A DNA stretch of 5,747 nt from an uncultured Treponema sp. (GCA_946403565.1 CAMJAJ010000104.1:1-5747), one strand, 5' to 3'. Positions 1-5,666 are shown, numbered from the stretch's first letter. The notes: generated from the sequence alone by a model not told the origin. Numbers and translations: made by a program.

Positions 1-1
1 G

Positions 2-502
2 GAGACCGAAGAGCTTGTCCTGAATGATTTTATTTTTCGCGAGTATGATTCCGCCAATGACGGTAATGATATTGGACGCGGCAGCGATGTAGTGGCGGAA
101 GAGTATGCAAGGCAGTTTTCACTGGAGCTTGGCCAGGCCGTCGCCGAAATGTGGCGGAGGCTGTCGTCAGCCCAGGGGCAGGGGGATAAGTTCGGTTACG
201 TATGCCGCTCCCATGCTGATGAATTGACAGGGTGCCTCTTGTTTTCTTTCTGTCCGCCCGCAGCGAAGACGGCGGTTGCTCTTACCGACTTCTTCGTTTT
301 ACAGGATTACCGGGGCCTGGGGATAGGTGAAGAGTTGCTTTCAAAGTGCCTCCCCATGTTGAAAGGCCGCGGTGTCCAATGGATTTTGATTTCAAACACG
401 ATTATTCCAGATTCAATGGAACGGCTGATTGAGCGTTTTGGCTTTGACAGGCTGGGATCCGGTTATCTGGCAGATTTGGCTAAGACCAATGAGATTGGCT
501 AG
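2..502 (+). CDS. GNAT-family N-acetyltransferase, 5'-partial
   Basis: Probable acetyl-CoA-dependent N-acetyltransferase, cytoplasmic; the acceptor is unknown. The acetyl-CoA-binding motif A is clear at 311-328 (R-G-L-G-I-G), after a beta strand (TDFFVLQDY) and before an amphipathic helix (EELLSKCLPML). A later strand (WILISNT) and the ending RFGFDRLGSGYL fit the C-terminal half of the fold. A GTG at 92 could serve as start, but no Shine-Dalgarno site precedes it. The frame stays open back to base 2, and those 30 codons (including FIFREYD, which looks like the first GNAT strand) read as real protein. I therefore treat the gene as starting upstream of the window. It stops with TAG at 500-502, 20 bases before the next gene, so co-transcription is likely. 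Its GC content is lower than that of the genes downstream. Family assignment is firm; substrate and true start are not visible. Confidence 0.85.
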   Translation, partial: ETEELVLNDFIFREYDSANDGNDIGRGSDVVAEEYARQFSLELGQAVAEMWRRLSSAQGQGDKFGYVCRSHADELTGCLLFSFCPPAAKTAVALTDFFVLQDYRGLGIGEELLSKCLPMLKGRGVQWILISNTIIPDSMERLIERFGFDRLGSGYLADLAKTNEIG

Positions 503-508
503 CCCTAT

Positions 509-515
509 GAAGGAG
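509..515 (+). promoter_or_regulatory. Strong Shine-Dalgarno site for the RNA-binding protein gene
   Basis: GAAGGAG lies seven bases before the ATG at 523, and the spacer is seven T residues. This is a near-ideal ribosome binding site with an unstructured spacer, and it fixes the start codon. It is the best ribosome binding site in the window. Confidence 0.85.
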
Positions 516-522
516 TTTTTTT

Positions 523-1503
523 ATGTACAACAGCAGCAATGCTAACACGGTGAGCGATGATCAGGTGAGCGCCCTTTTGAAGGATGCGCTTGAGCGTGTT
601 GAGGGTGCCAGCGAGGCTGACATCCAGCTTTTTAACGCGATTAAGAAACTGTACAAGAAGAACGTGCCTTTTTCCCGCAGGAAATATGTGGCCGCCTACC
701 TGGTACGGCAGGCCCTTGCCTCATCTGGCCGTCCTGCCCGTGGTGGACGCGAACGCGACAGGGATAGGGACCGCGACCGCCGTAGTGAGGCCCGTTTTGC
801 TTCTGACCGCTACGAAGGACGCAGGAGCGAGCGGTCTTCCCGTTTTGAGCGGGAATCCCGTCCCGAGAGGCCTGCTAGTGAGCGGACCGAGCGGCCGCCG
901 AGAGGCGAGAGGCCCGAGCGGGCTCCCCGCGTGCAGATTGACCCGGCGATGGCGGATACCGTCTTCATCTCCATCGGAAGGAACCGCAGGGTGTATCCCC
1001 GCGACCTGGTCGGCCTCCTGGTCAGCGTGGCCGGACTGGAGCGCGAGCGGATTGGTGACATCCGCGTCCTTGCCAACTATTCCTTCGTGCAGCTGTTCAA
1101 GGAGGACTGCGACAAGGTCATAAGCTCGCTCAATGACTATGACTACCGCGGCAGGAAGCTTTCCGTCAGCTACTCCAAGAAGGGCGAGGGCGAGGGATTT
1201 GACGCCGGACAGGCCGGTTCAGAGGGAGACAGGCCGGTGGCCGCATCCTCCTATGCGGAGCCGGAGAAGCAGGCTCCCATCGCCGCTGATGGATATGAAG
1301 GCGAGGAGAAGATTCCTGCCGGCGTGACCAACGCCTCCTATGGAGTGACCGAGACCAGCGAGTCTGCCAGGATAAGCGAGGAGCAGAGCGCGTTTGCGGC
1401 CCGCCAGTCATCTGGCGATTCCGCCGGTTCTGCCGACCAGTATTCGACGACGACCGAGGACGGGCAGGTGACCTCCCACTTCGGCACGGGCGCAGCATAT
1501 TGA
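523..1503 (+). CDS. DbpA-type RNA-binding domain protein with Arg/Asp/Glu-rich linker
   Basis: Predicted cytoplasmic RNA-binding protein, 326 residues. Residues 11-67 look helical and basic (LLKDALERV, NAIKKLYKKN). Residues 73-136 are low-complexity, with 23 Arg, 16 Asp/Glu and no Lys. Residues 146-218 match the DbpA RNA-binding domain, a small RRM-like fold usually found at the C-terminus of DEAD-box helicases: VFISIGRNRR, a PRDLVGLL helix, GLERERIGDIRV, YSFVQLF, and a closing YRGRKLSVSYSKK. Residues 219-326 form an acidic Ser/Gly/Ala-rich tail that is probably disordered. No helicase motifs are present, so the domain stands alone. In E. coli the DbpA domain binds 23S rRNA; a role in ribosome assembly, RNA chaperoning or RNA decay is inference. 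The gene starts at an ATG with a strong ribosome binding site and its stop overlaps the start of the hydrolase gene. Domain call is firm; function is open. Confidence 0.88.
   Translation: MYNSSNANTVSDDQVSALLKDALERVEGASEADIQLFNAIKKLYKKNVPFSRRKYVAAYLVRQALASSGRPARGGRERDRDRDRDRRSEARFASDRYEGRRSERSSRFERESRPERPASERTERPPRGERPERAPRVQIDPAMADTVFISIGRNRRVYPRDLVGLLVSVAGLERERIGDIRVLANYSFVQLFKEDCDKVISSLNDYDYRGRKLSVSYSKKGEGEGFDAGQAGSEGDRPVAASSYAEPEKQAPIAADGYEGEEKIPAGVTNASYGVTETSESARISEEQSAFAARQSSGDSAGSADQYSTTTEDGQVTSHFGTGAAY
739..930 (+). repeat. Coding low-complexity tract, Arg with Asp/Glu, lysine-free
   Basis: Encodes residues 73-136 of the RNA-binding protein. It begins with an alternating Arg-Asp run (R-E-R-D-R-D-R-D-R-D-R-R) and continues as spaced E-R, S-E-R and P-E-R units. 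Arg is written with CGC, CGT, CGG, AGG and AGA, so the pattern is kept at protein level rather than being a young DNA repeat. Asp uses both GAC and GAT. Confidence 0.75.
1396..1424 (+). other. Inverted repeat inside the RNA-binding protein gene
   Basis: CGCCAG (1402-1407) and CTGGCG (1412-1417) pair perfectly around a TCAT loop. Outside a small internal loop, GCGG (1396-1399) can pair with CCGC (1421-1424). It lies in the codons of the disordered C-terminal tail and no T run follows, so it is not a terminator. Function unknown; it may be chance in GC-rich DNA. Confidence 0.3.
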
Positions 1504-2180
1504 TTTCGCTGATACACACGGGGCCGTTCGGTACGAACAGCCTGGTGGTTCCCCTGGGTACGTCCCAGGGGAATCTCCCGGGAAACAAGGTGTTCATCGT
1601 TGACCCCGCATGCTCTGATTTTTCCGCAGACAAACGTTCCATAAGCAGCTTCCTGGAGGAGCGCGGCCTTGAGCCCGTGGCGGTGGTCCTGACGCACGGA
1701 CACTTTGACCATGTGGCCGGCATAGGCTTCCTGAAGGAACGCTATCCCGACATCCAGATATACATTCACGAGGCCGACGAATCCTTCATCGGCGAGAAGG
1801 GCGGCGAGCGTCAGGCCCGCCACCTGTCGCTCATGGGATTCATGGAATTCCTTCCCTATGTGTCCGGCCTCTGTCCGGCGAGCGGCCGTATGTCCGACGG
1901 CGACGAACTGTTCGGCGAGTACGGCTCCCCCTGGCGGGTCCTGCATACGCCCGGGCATACCGAGGGCAGCTGCGTCCTCTATTCGCCGCAGGACCGGCTG
2001 CTGATTGCGGGGGATACCCTTTTCTACCGCTCCTGGGGCAGGACCGACCTGCCCGGCGGCGACGAGGGGCAGATCATGGACAGCCTCGCGCGCATATACC
2101 GGGAGATTCCCCCGGACACGCGCGTGTATCCGGGCCATGACCGGGCCGGATTCCTCCTTGAAGAATCGCGCGTCCTGTAA
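1500..2180 (+). CDS. Metallo-beta-lactamase-fold hydrolase (glyoxalase II type)
   Basis: Predicted cytoplasmic dinuclear metal hydrolase of 226 residues, the usual length for the short glyoxalase II-like branch. All seven expected metal ligands are visible: T-H-G-H-F-D-H (His66, His68, Asp70, His71), His153 in TPGHTEG, Asp172 in AGDTLF, and His213 in YPGHD. GRTDLPGGD (180-188) is a hallmark of this branch. The N-terminus GPFGTN is also typical, so the start must lie before it. TTG at 1500 is the only usable codon there; the next in-frame start, GTG at codon 16, would remove the motif. The TTG overlaps the preceding TGA as TTGA and lacks a good Shine-Dalgarno site, which suggests translational coupling. 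Relatives hydrolyse thioesters such as S-lactoylglutathione, but many have unknown substrates. The ending PGHDRAGF departs from the common PGHGP. Fold call is firm; substrate unknown. Confidence 0.92.
   Translation: MISLIHTGPFGTNSLVVPLGTSQGNLPGNKVFIVDPACSDFSADKRSISSFLEERGLEPVAVVLTHGHFDHVAGIGFLKERYPDIQIYIHEADESFIGEKGGERQARHLSLMGFMEFLPYVSGLCPASGRMSDGDELFGEYGSPWRVLHTPGHTEGSCVLYSPQDRLLIAGDTLFYRSWGRTDLPGGDEGQIMDSLARIYREIPPDTRVYPGHDRAGFLLEESRVL
1526..1538 (+). other. Small inverted repeat at the start of the hydrolase gene
   Basis: GTTCG and CGAAC flank a GTA loop, a perfect 5-bp stem. It falls in codons for the conserved GPFGTN motif, so protein constraint alone may explain it. It is listed because a much stronger inverted repeat follows nine bases later. 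Confidence 0.3.
1547..1575 (+). other. Strong stem-loop inside the hydrolase gene
   Basis: TTCCCCTGGG (1549-1558) and CCCAGGGGAA (1564-1573) are perfect reverse complements around a five-base loop, TACGT. One G-U and one G-C pair extend the stem to 12 bp. It is the strongest inverted repeat I found. It begins 47 bases after the TTG start and 44 bases after the upstream stop codon. The codons lie between the conserved GPFGTN and VDP motifs, in a stretch that is not a family motif, so the palindrome is not forced by the protein. No T run follows, so it is not a standard terminator. An 8-bp palindrome, TCCCGGGA (1576-1583), abuts it. Confidence 0.55.
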
Positions 2181-2186
2181 TATAAT
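2158..2186 (+). promoter_or_regulatory. Putative sigma-70 promoter for the permease gene
   Basis: TTGAAG (2158-2163, four of six matches to the -35 consensus) is followed by a 17-base spacer and a perfect TATAAT -10 box (2181-2186). Counting from the -10 box, transcription would start at about 2193, which is the A of the permease ATG. No Shine-Dalgarno site lies before that ATG, which fits a leaderless transcript. The -35 box and most of the spacer lie in the last codons of the hydrolase gene. The elements are seen directly; activity is inferred. Confidence 0.5.
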
Positions 2187-2192
2187 CAACAT

Positions 2193-3689
2193 ATGGAAGA
2201 AAACAGCCTGCCCGACGGTTCCGATGCTCAGAAGGTCCCCGACATCCCAAAGGAGAAGTTCGTGTTCGTCCAGCAGGATGCCGAGCTTGGGGACATCAAG
2301 CTGACGGCGAAGAGCGTCGGCTACATGCAGGACGCCCTGGCCCGCTTTGCCAGGAACAGGGGCTCGGTCGTCTGCTTCATCATCACCCTTCTCCTGTGCC
2401 TCTACGCCGCGTTCGCCCCGCTTTTTTCCCCATACAGTATGTCCGACAAGGACGGCTACTACGCCTACGTCACTCCCCGGAGCGGCCTGTTTTCGCGCTG
2501 GGGATTCTGGGACGGCGGCCACCGGATGCAGGTCAACGCGACCAGCTACCAGTACCTCTGCGCCATTCCCGGCGCGGTCATGAAGACCTACGGTGTCGAG
2601 GAGAAGGAGGTCGCCAAGCGGAAGCAGACCTGGTACACGGTGAAGGTGGACAGCTATGCCCGCGTCGGTTATGTGAAGATGCTGCTGACCAAGGACGAGT
2701 GGGAGACGGCCCGCGCATGGGAGGCGGAAAACGGCAGGCAGCTCTTCTATCCCGTGATAGACCAGTCCAAGGTCAAGTTCCAGCCCTACCGGAACGACAT
2801 GAACGCATGGTTCCTGACGGACGCCAAGGGGCAGCCGGTCAAGGACGCTGCAGGACAGCTCCAGGCCATATACGCGGCTGACCCCGCCTCCCCGGACGGA
2901 CTTGCCTATTCCGTGAGCCGGATGAAGGGTAGCCAGTTCGAGACCCGGGTCCTCTACAGCGAGTGGTACTATTACCGGAACGGCCGGAAGCCCTCGTTCC
3001 TGTTCGGCACCGACATGTCCGGCTACGACATCTTTACCCGTCTGGCGCATGGAGCAAGGCTTTCCCTCGTCCTGTCACTGACGGTGTCCGCGATCAACCT
3101 CTTCCTGGGCATACTCATCGGTGCGGCGGAAGGCTACTACGGAGGGGCCTTTGACCTGTTCTTTGAACGGGTCAAGGACATACTGTACGAGGTTCCCACC
3201 CAGGTCACCATGGTGCTCTTCCAGCTCTACCTGGCCAAGAAGGTCGGCCCCATAGTCGCCCTCTTCTTTGCCTTCATCTTCTACGGCTGGATAGGGGTGT
3301 CGTCCACGGTCAGGGCCCAGTTCTACCGCTTCAAGGGGCAGGACTATGTGAACGCCTCGCGGACGCTGGGGGCAGGGGACTGGCGGCTCATCTTCCGCCA
3401 CATACTGCCCAACGCCGCGGGCTTCATCATCACGGCATCGGTGCTGCGCATTCCGAGCGTGATATTCAGCGAGGCAAACCTCACCTATCTGGGGATAGTG
3501 AACCTGGACAGCGACGCGATGACGAGCGTTGGCACGATGCTCAACAGCGCGAAGGATGCGCTTGCCTCATACCCGCACACGGTGTTCTTTCCGGGTGCGT
3601 TCATCTCCCTGTTGCTTGTCTGCTTCAATGAGTTTGGAAACGGCCTCCGCGACGCGTTCAATCCGACGCTGCGGGGAAGCGGGGACTGA
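2193..3689 (+). CDS. OppC/DppC-family ABC transporter permease with large extracytoplasmic insert
   Basis: Inner-membrane subunit of a peptide-type ABC importer, 498 residues against roughly 300 for standard OppC. After a hydrophilic N-terminus, TM1 spans about 58-79. Residues 80-270 form an insert of about 190 residues, predicted to lie outside the membrane, rich in Tyr and Trp (PRSGLFSRWGFWDGGH, YYYRNGRKPSFL). The family signature FGTDMSGYDIFTRLAHGARLS (from 271) follows, with Tyr278 where Arg is usual. Further membrane segments lie near 288-312, 335-372, 408-428 and 466-484. The ATPase-contacting EAA loop is at 384-407 (DYVNASRTLGA, then RHILPN). The ending FGNGLRDAFNPTLRG matches a large-OppC subfamily I recall from Clostridia and spirochaetes. 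ATG 2193 is the first start after the in-frame TAA at 2178-2180. No ribosome binding site is visible. The 3' end overlaps the opposing ATPase gene by 32 bases. Substrate is not determinable. Confidence 0.92.
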   Translation: MEENSLPDGSDAQKVPDIPKEKFVFVQQDAELGDIKLTAKSVGYMQDALARFARNRGSVVCFIITLLLCLYAAFAPLFSPYSMSDKDGYYAYVTPRSGLFSRWGFWDGGHRMQVNATSYQYLCAIPGAVMKTYGVEEKEVAKRKQTWYTVKVDSYARVGYVKMLLTKDEWETARAWEAENGRQLFYPVIDQSKVKFQPYRNDMNAWFLTDAKGQPVKDAAGQLQAIYAADPASPDGLAYSVSRMKGSQFETRVLYSEWYYYRNGRKPSFLFGTDMSGYDIFTRLAHGARLSLVLSLTVSAINLFLGILIGAAEGYYGGAFDLFFERVKDILYEVPTQVTMVLFQLYLAKKVGPIVALFFAFIFYGWIGVSSTVRAQFYRFKGQDYVNASRTLGAGDWRLIFRHILPNAAGFIITASVLRIPSVIFSEANLTYLGIVNLDSDAMTSVGTMLNSAKDALASYPHTVFFPGAFISLLLVCFNEFGNGLRDAFNPTLRGSGD

Positions 3690-4458
3690 CGTTCAGCAGC
3701 TTCCTGGTATATTCTGACTGGGGACTGGCGTACACTTCCTCCACGTTGCCCGACTCCACGATTCTGCCGCCCTGCATGACGGCGACCCGCGAGCAGAGGT
3801 AGTAGGCCACGTCCAGCTTGTGGGTTATGAACAGCATGGCGAACTCCATCTGCTCATGCAGCTCCCGGAACAGGTTCAGGATCTGGGCGCCCACGCTTAC
3901 GTCGAGGGAAGATATGGCCTCGTCCGCGACGAGCAGCCTCGGTTCCAGCATGAGGGCGGCGGCTATGCACACCCGCTGCCGCTGGCCGCCGGACAGTTCC
4001 GCGGGGAGCCGCTTCTTATAGGAAGGATCGAGCCCGACCTTCTCGAGCATCTCGTCCACCTTTTTCTCCCGCTCCTGCCTGCTGTACTTCCGGTGGACGG
4101 CGAGGGGCTCTTCCACGGTGAAGCCGACGGTTCGGCGTGGGTCCAGTGAACTGAGCGGGTCCTGGAAGACCGCCTGCATTGCGGCGCGGCATGCCCGCCG
4201 TTCCCTTCCGTCCTCGAGGGAATGTCCGTCGAGCGTGATGCTGCCGGTATAGGGGATGAGCCCCAGCACCGCCTTGGCCAGCGTCGTCTTGCCCGATCCG
4301 CTTTCCCCCAGAAGGCCAACGAACTCGTTCCTGCGTATGTCCAGGTCTATGTCCTTCAGCACGGCCTTGGTCCAGCCTGCCCCCGAAAGGGGGAAGGCCG
4401 AGCCCCTGTAGCCCGCCGAGAGATTACGGATTTCCAGTATGTTCCCGCCGGGCTGCAC
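3658..4458 (-). CDS. OppF/DppF-type ABC transporter ATP-binding protein, short C-terminus
   Basis: ATPase subunit of a peptide-type ABC importer, acting at the cytoplasmic face of the membrane. All nucleotide-binding motifs are present: Walker A GESGSGKTT (51-59), Q-loop Gln99 in VFQDP, signature LSGGQ (155-159), Walker B LLVADE (175-180), D-loop SSLDVS, and H-loop His213. The sequence VFQDPLSSLDPR is typical of OppF/DppF. At 266 residues it is shorter than the usual 310-330. It ends at SEYTRKLLNVSP, about where the C-terminal oligopeptide-transporter extension normally begins. The GTG at 4458-4456 is the first start after an in-frame TAA, the stop of serA, so this start is well bounded. The gap after serA is 15 bases, which implies an operon. 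The opposing permease is a plausible partner. Lys214 follows the H-loop His where Asp is common, a small oddity. Confidence 0.9.
   Translation of the reverse strand: MQPGGNILEIRNLSAGYRGSAFPLSGAGWTKAVLKDIDLDIRRNEFVGLLGESGSGKTTLAKAVLGLIPYTGSITLDGHSLEDGRERRACRAAMQAVFQDPLSSLDPRRTVGFTVEEPLAVHRKYSRQEREKKVDEMLEKVGLDPSYKKRLPAELSGGQRQRVCIAAALMLEPRLLVADEAISSLDVSVGAQILNLFRELHEQMEFAMLFITHKLDVAYYLCSRVAVMQGGRIVESGNVEEVYASPQSEYTRKLLNVSPRFPAASD
3675..3704. other. Inverted repeat at the convergent gene junction
   Basis: GGAAGC (3675-3680) and GCTTCC (3699-3704) pair. Inside them CTGA (3686-3689) and TCAG (3693-3696) pair around a CGT loop. The structure includes the permease stop codon and lies within the ATPase 3' coding end. 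It could stabilise the 3' ends of converging transcripts. No T run is present on either strand, so it is not a canonical terminator. Confidence 0.3.
4380..4393. other. Short GC hairpin within the ATPase gene
   Basis: CCCCC and GGGGG flank GAAA on the plus strand, a GNRA-type loop; the gene's own transcript would carry UUUC instead. It lies in codons for a variable stretch before the Walker A region (residues 22-27). Probably incidental. Confidence 0.25.
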
Positions 4459-4473
4459 GTTCTGCCTGTGCGG

Positions 4474-5652
4474 TTAGCGGTAGATGGGGCGGACGCTGAT
4501 GACGCCCTCGATCTTGGAGAGCCGGGCTATGGTGTCCTCGTCAACCCTGCCGTCCACGTCGATCAGGTTGTAGGCGAGGTTCTGCCGGTTCTGGTTGATC
4601 ATGCTGGCGATGTTGTACTTTGCATCGCCCAGCACGGACGTAAACTTTGAGACCACGCCCGCGACGTTCTGGTTGCTTATGCAGAGCCGTGTACCGCCCG
4701 CCTGTATGGCCCAGTCCATCTTGGTGCGGGGGAAGTTGACCGAATGCTCTATGTTGCCGGCCTCCAGGAAGTCGCGGAGCTCCTTCACGGCCATGACCGC
4801 GCAGTTCTCCTCCGCCTCCGGGGTAGATGCCCCCAGGTGGGGCAGGCAGACGACCTTGTCGTTGCCAAGGAGCTCCTCGGCCGCGAAGTCCGTCACCATT
4901 CCGGCGACCTTGCCGCTCTGTATGGCCTCGAGCACGTCCTCGTTGTTGACGAGGCCGCCGCGGGCTATGTTGATGATCCGCACGCCGTCCTTCATGTTCT
5001 TTATCGTCGTCGTGTTTATCAGGCCCTTGGTATCCGGGGTCTCAGGCACGTGCACGGTGATGTAGTCCGACTTGGAGAGCAGGGTGTCCAGGGTCTCCGC
5101 GTGCTTCACCTGGTGGTTCAGGCTCCATGCTGCGTCGATCGAAAGGTAGGGGTCGTATCCGATGACCTCCATCCCCAGCTCAACGGCGATGTTCGCGACC
5201 TGGGCGCCGATGGCCCCCAGTCCGATGACTCCGAGCGTCTTGCCCTTTATCTCCTGGCCGATGAAGTTCTTCTTGCCCTTCTCGGCGAGCCCGGCGATTT
5301 CGGCTCCCTTGCCCTTGAGCGTGTCCACCCAGCGGTTGGCCGCTACTGCGGGACGGCTTGCGAGCAGGATTGCGAGGACCACCAGCTCCTTGACGGCGTT
5401 GGCGTTGGCTCCTGGCGTGTTGAACACGACGATTCCCTTCTGCCCCAGGTCCTTCACCGGGATGTTGTTGACTCCGGCACCGGCGCGGGCAATCGCCTTC
5501 ACCGTGTCGTCCAGCTGCATGGAAAGCATGTCGTGTGAGCGGACCAATATGGCGTCCGGCTTGACGATCTCGCTTGCTATCTCGTATTCATCGCGGGGAA
5601 AGTTGTCCAGTCCCTTCGCGCTTATCCTGTCCAATGTCTGAATCTTGTACAT
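4474..5652 (-). CDS. serA: D-3-phosphoglycerate dehydrogenase with ACT domain
   Basis: Oxidises 3-phosphoglycerate to 3-phosphohydroxypyruvate with NAD, the first step of serine synthesis, in the cytoplasm. It has 392 residues. The substrate-domain motifs GAGVNNIPV and NTPGANANAVKEL appear early. The NAD-binding Rossmann motif G-L-G-A-I-G is at 144-149, with the cofactor-selecting Asp167 at the end of the next strand. The catalytic trio is Arg231 (IARGG), Glu260 (DFAAEELLG) and His272 (LPHLGAST). Residues 322-392 form a C-terminal ACT domain. This is the short type with an ACT domain but without the extra ASB domain of the longest forms. In the ACT ligand loop, Asn327-x-Asn329 stands where E. 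coli SerA has His-x-Asn, and Asn347 matches the third serine contact. ATG 5652 has a GGGAG site nine bases upstream. It is followed by the ATPase gene in the same frame. Identification is firm. Confidence 0.95.
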   Translation of the reverse strand: MYKIQTLDRISAKGLDNFPRDEYEIASEIVKPDAILVRSHDMLSMQLDDTVKAIARAGAGVNNIPVKDLGQKGIVVFNTPGANANAVKELVVLAILLASRPAVAANRWVDTLKGKGAEIAGLAEKGKKNFIGQEIKGKTLGVIGLGAIGAQVANIAVELGMEVIGYDPYLSIDAAWSLNHQVKHAETLDTLLSKSDYITVHVPETPDTKGLINTTTIKNMKDGVRIINIARGGLVNNEDVLEAIQSGKVAGMVTDFAAEELLGNDKVVCLPHLGASTPEAEENCAVMAVKELRDFLEAGNIEHSVNFPRTKMDWAIQAGGTRLCISNQNVAGVVSKFTSVLGDAKYNIASMINQNRQNLAYNLIDVDGRVDEDTIARLSKIEGVISVRPIYR

Positions 5653-5661
5653 CGTATCATT

Positions 5662-5666
5662 CTCCC
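5662..5666 (-). promoter_or_regulatory. Shine-Dalgarno site for serA
   Basis: GGGAG on the minus strand lies nine bases before the serA ATG. It supports that start over an out-of-frame ATG eight bases upstream. It directly follows the stem-loop at 5686-5667. Confidence 0.7.

Noticed and set aside
92..94. GTG as the true start of the acetyltransferase.
   Set aside because: No ribosome binding site precedes it, and the same frame is open and protein-like to the window edge, including a plausible first strand of the fold.
1522..1532. Resemblance of GGCCGTTCGGT to the 23S rRNA A-loop hairpin (helix 92), the known target of E. coli DbpA, which would fit autoregulation by the upstream protein.
   Set aside because: The loop-like bases match but the stem pairing of helix 92 is not kept, and the same bases encode the conserved GPFGTN motif of the hydrolase. 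Chance is the better explanation.
1166..1723. A 185-codon minus-strand frame across the junction of the RNA-binding and hydrolase genes.
   Set aside because: It is Arg/Ser/Pro-rich low-complexity translation of the opposite strand, with no motif or ribosome binding site.
2130..2147. Direct repeat of CCGGGCC with an 11-base period.
   Set aside because: Two short GC-rich copies only, within codons for the conserved YPGHD metal site. Not a repeat array.
1338..3050. A 570-codon open frame on the minus strand, antisense to the hydrolase and permease genes.
   Set aside because: It is opposite two genes with clear family motifs. Its translation has no recognisable domain and is rich in Val, Leu, Gly and His in the way antisense GC-rich frames are. 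Third-position GC bias removes stops on that strand.
4744..5538. A 264-codon open frame on the plus strand, antisense to serA.
   Set aside because: serA is unambiguous on the other strand. The antisense product shows no domain and has the repetitive VLHLV/GHDR-like composition of a shadow frame.
5653..5660. ATG eight bases upstream of the serA start on the minus strand.
   Set aside because: It is out of frame with serA. The spacing from GGGAG suits the downstream ATG acceptably.
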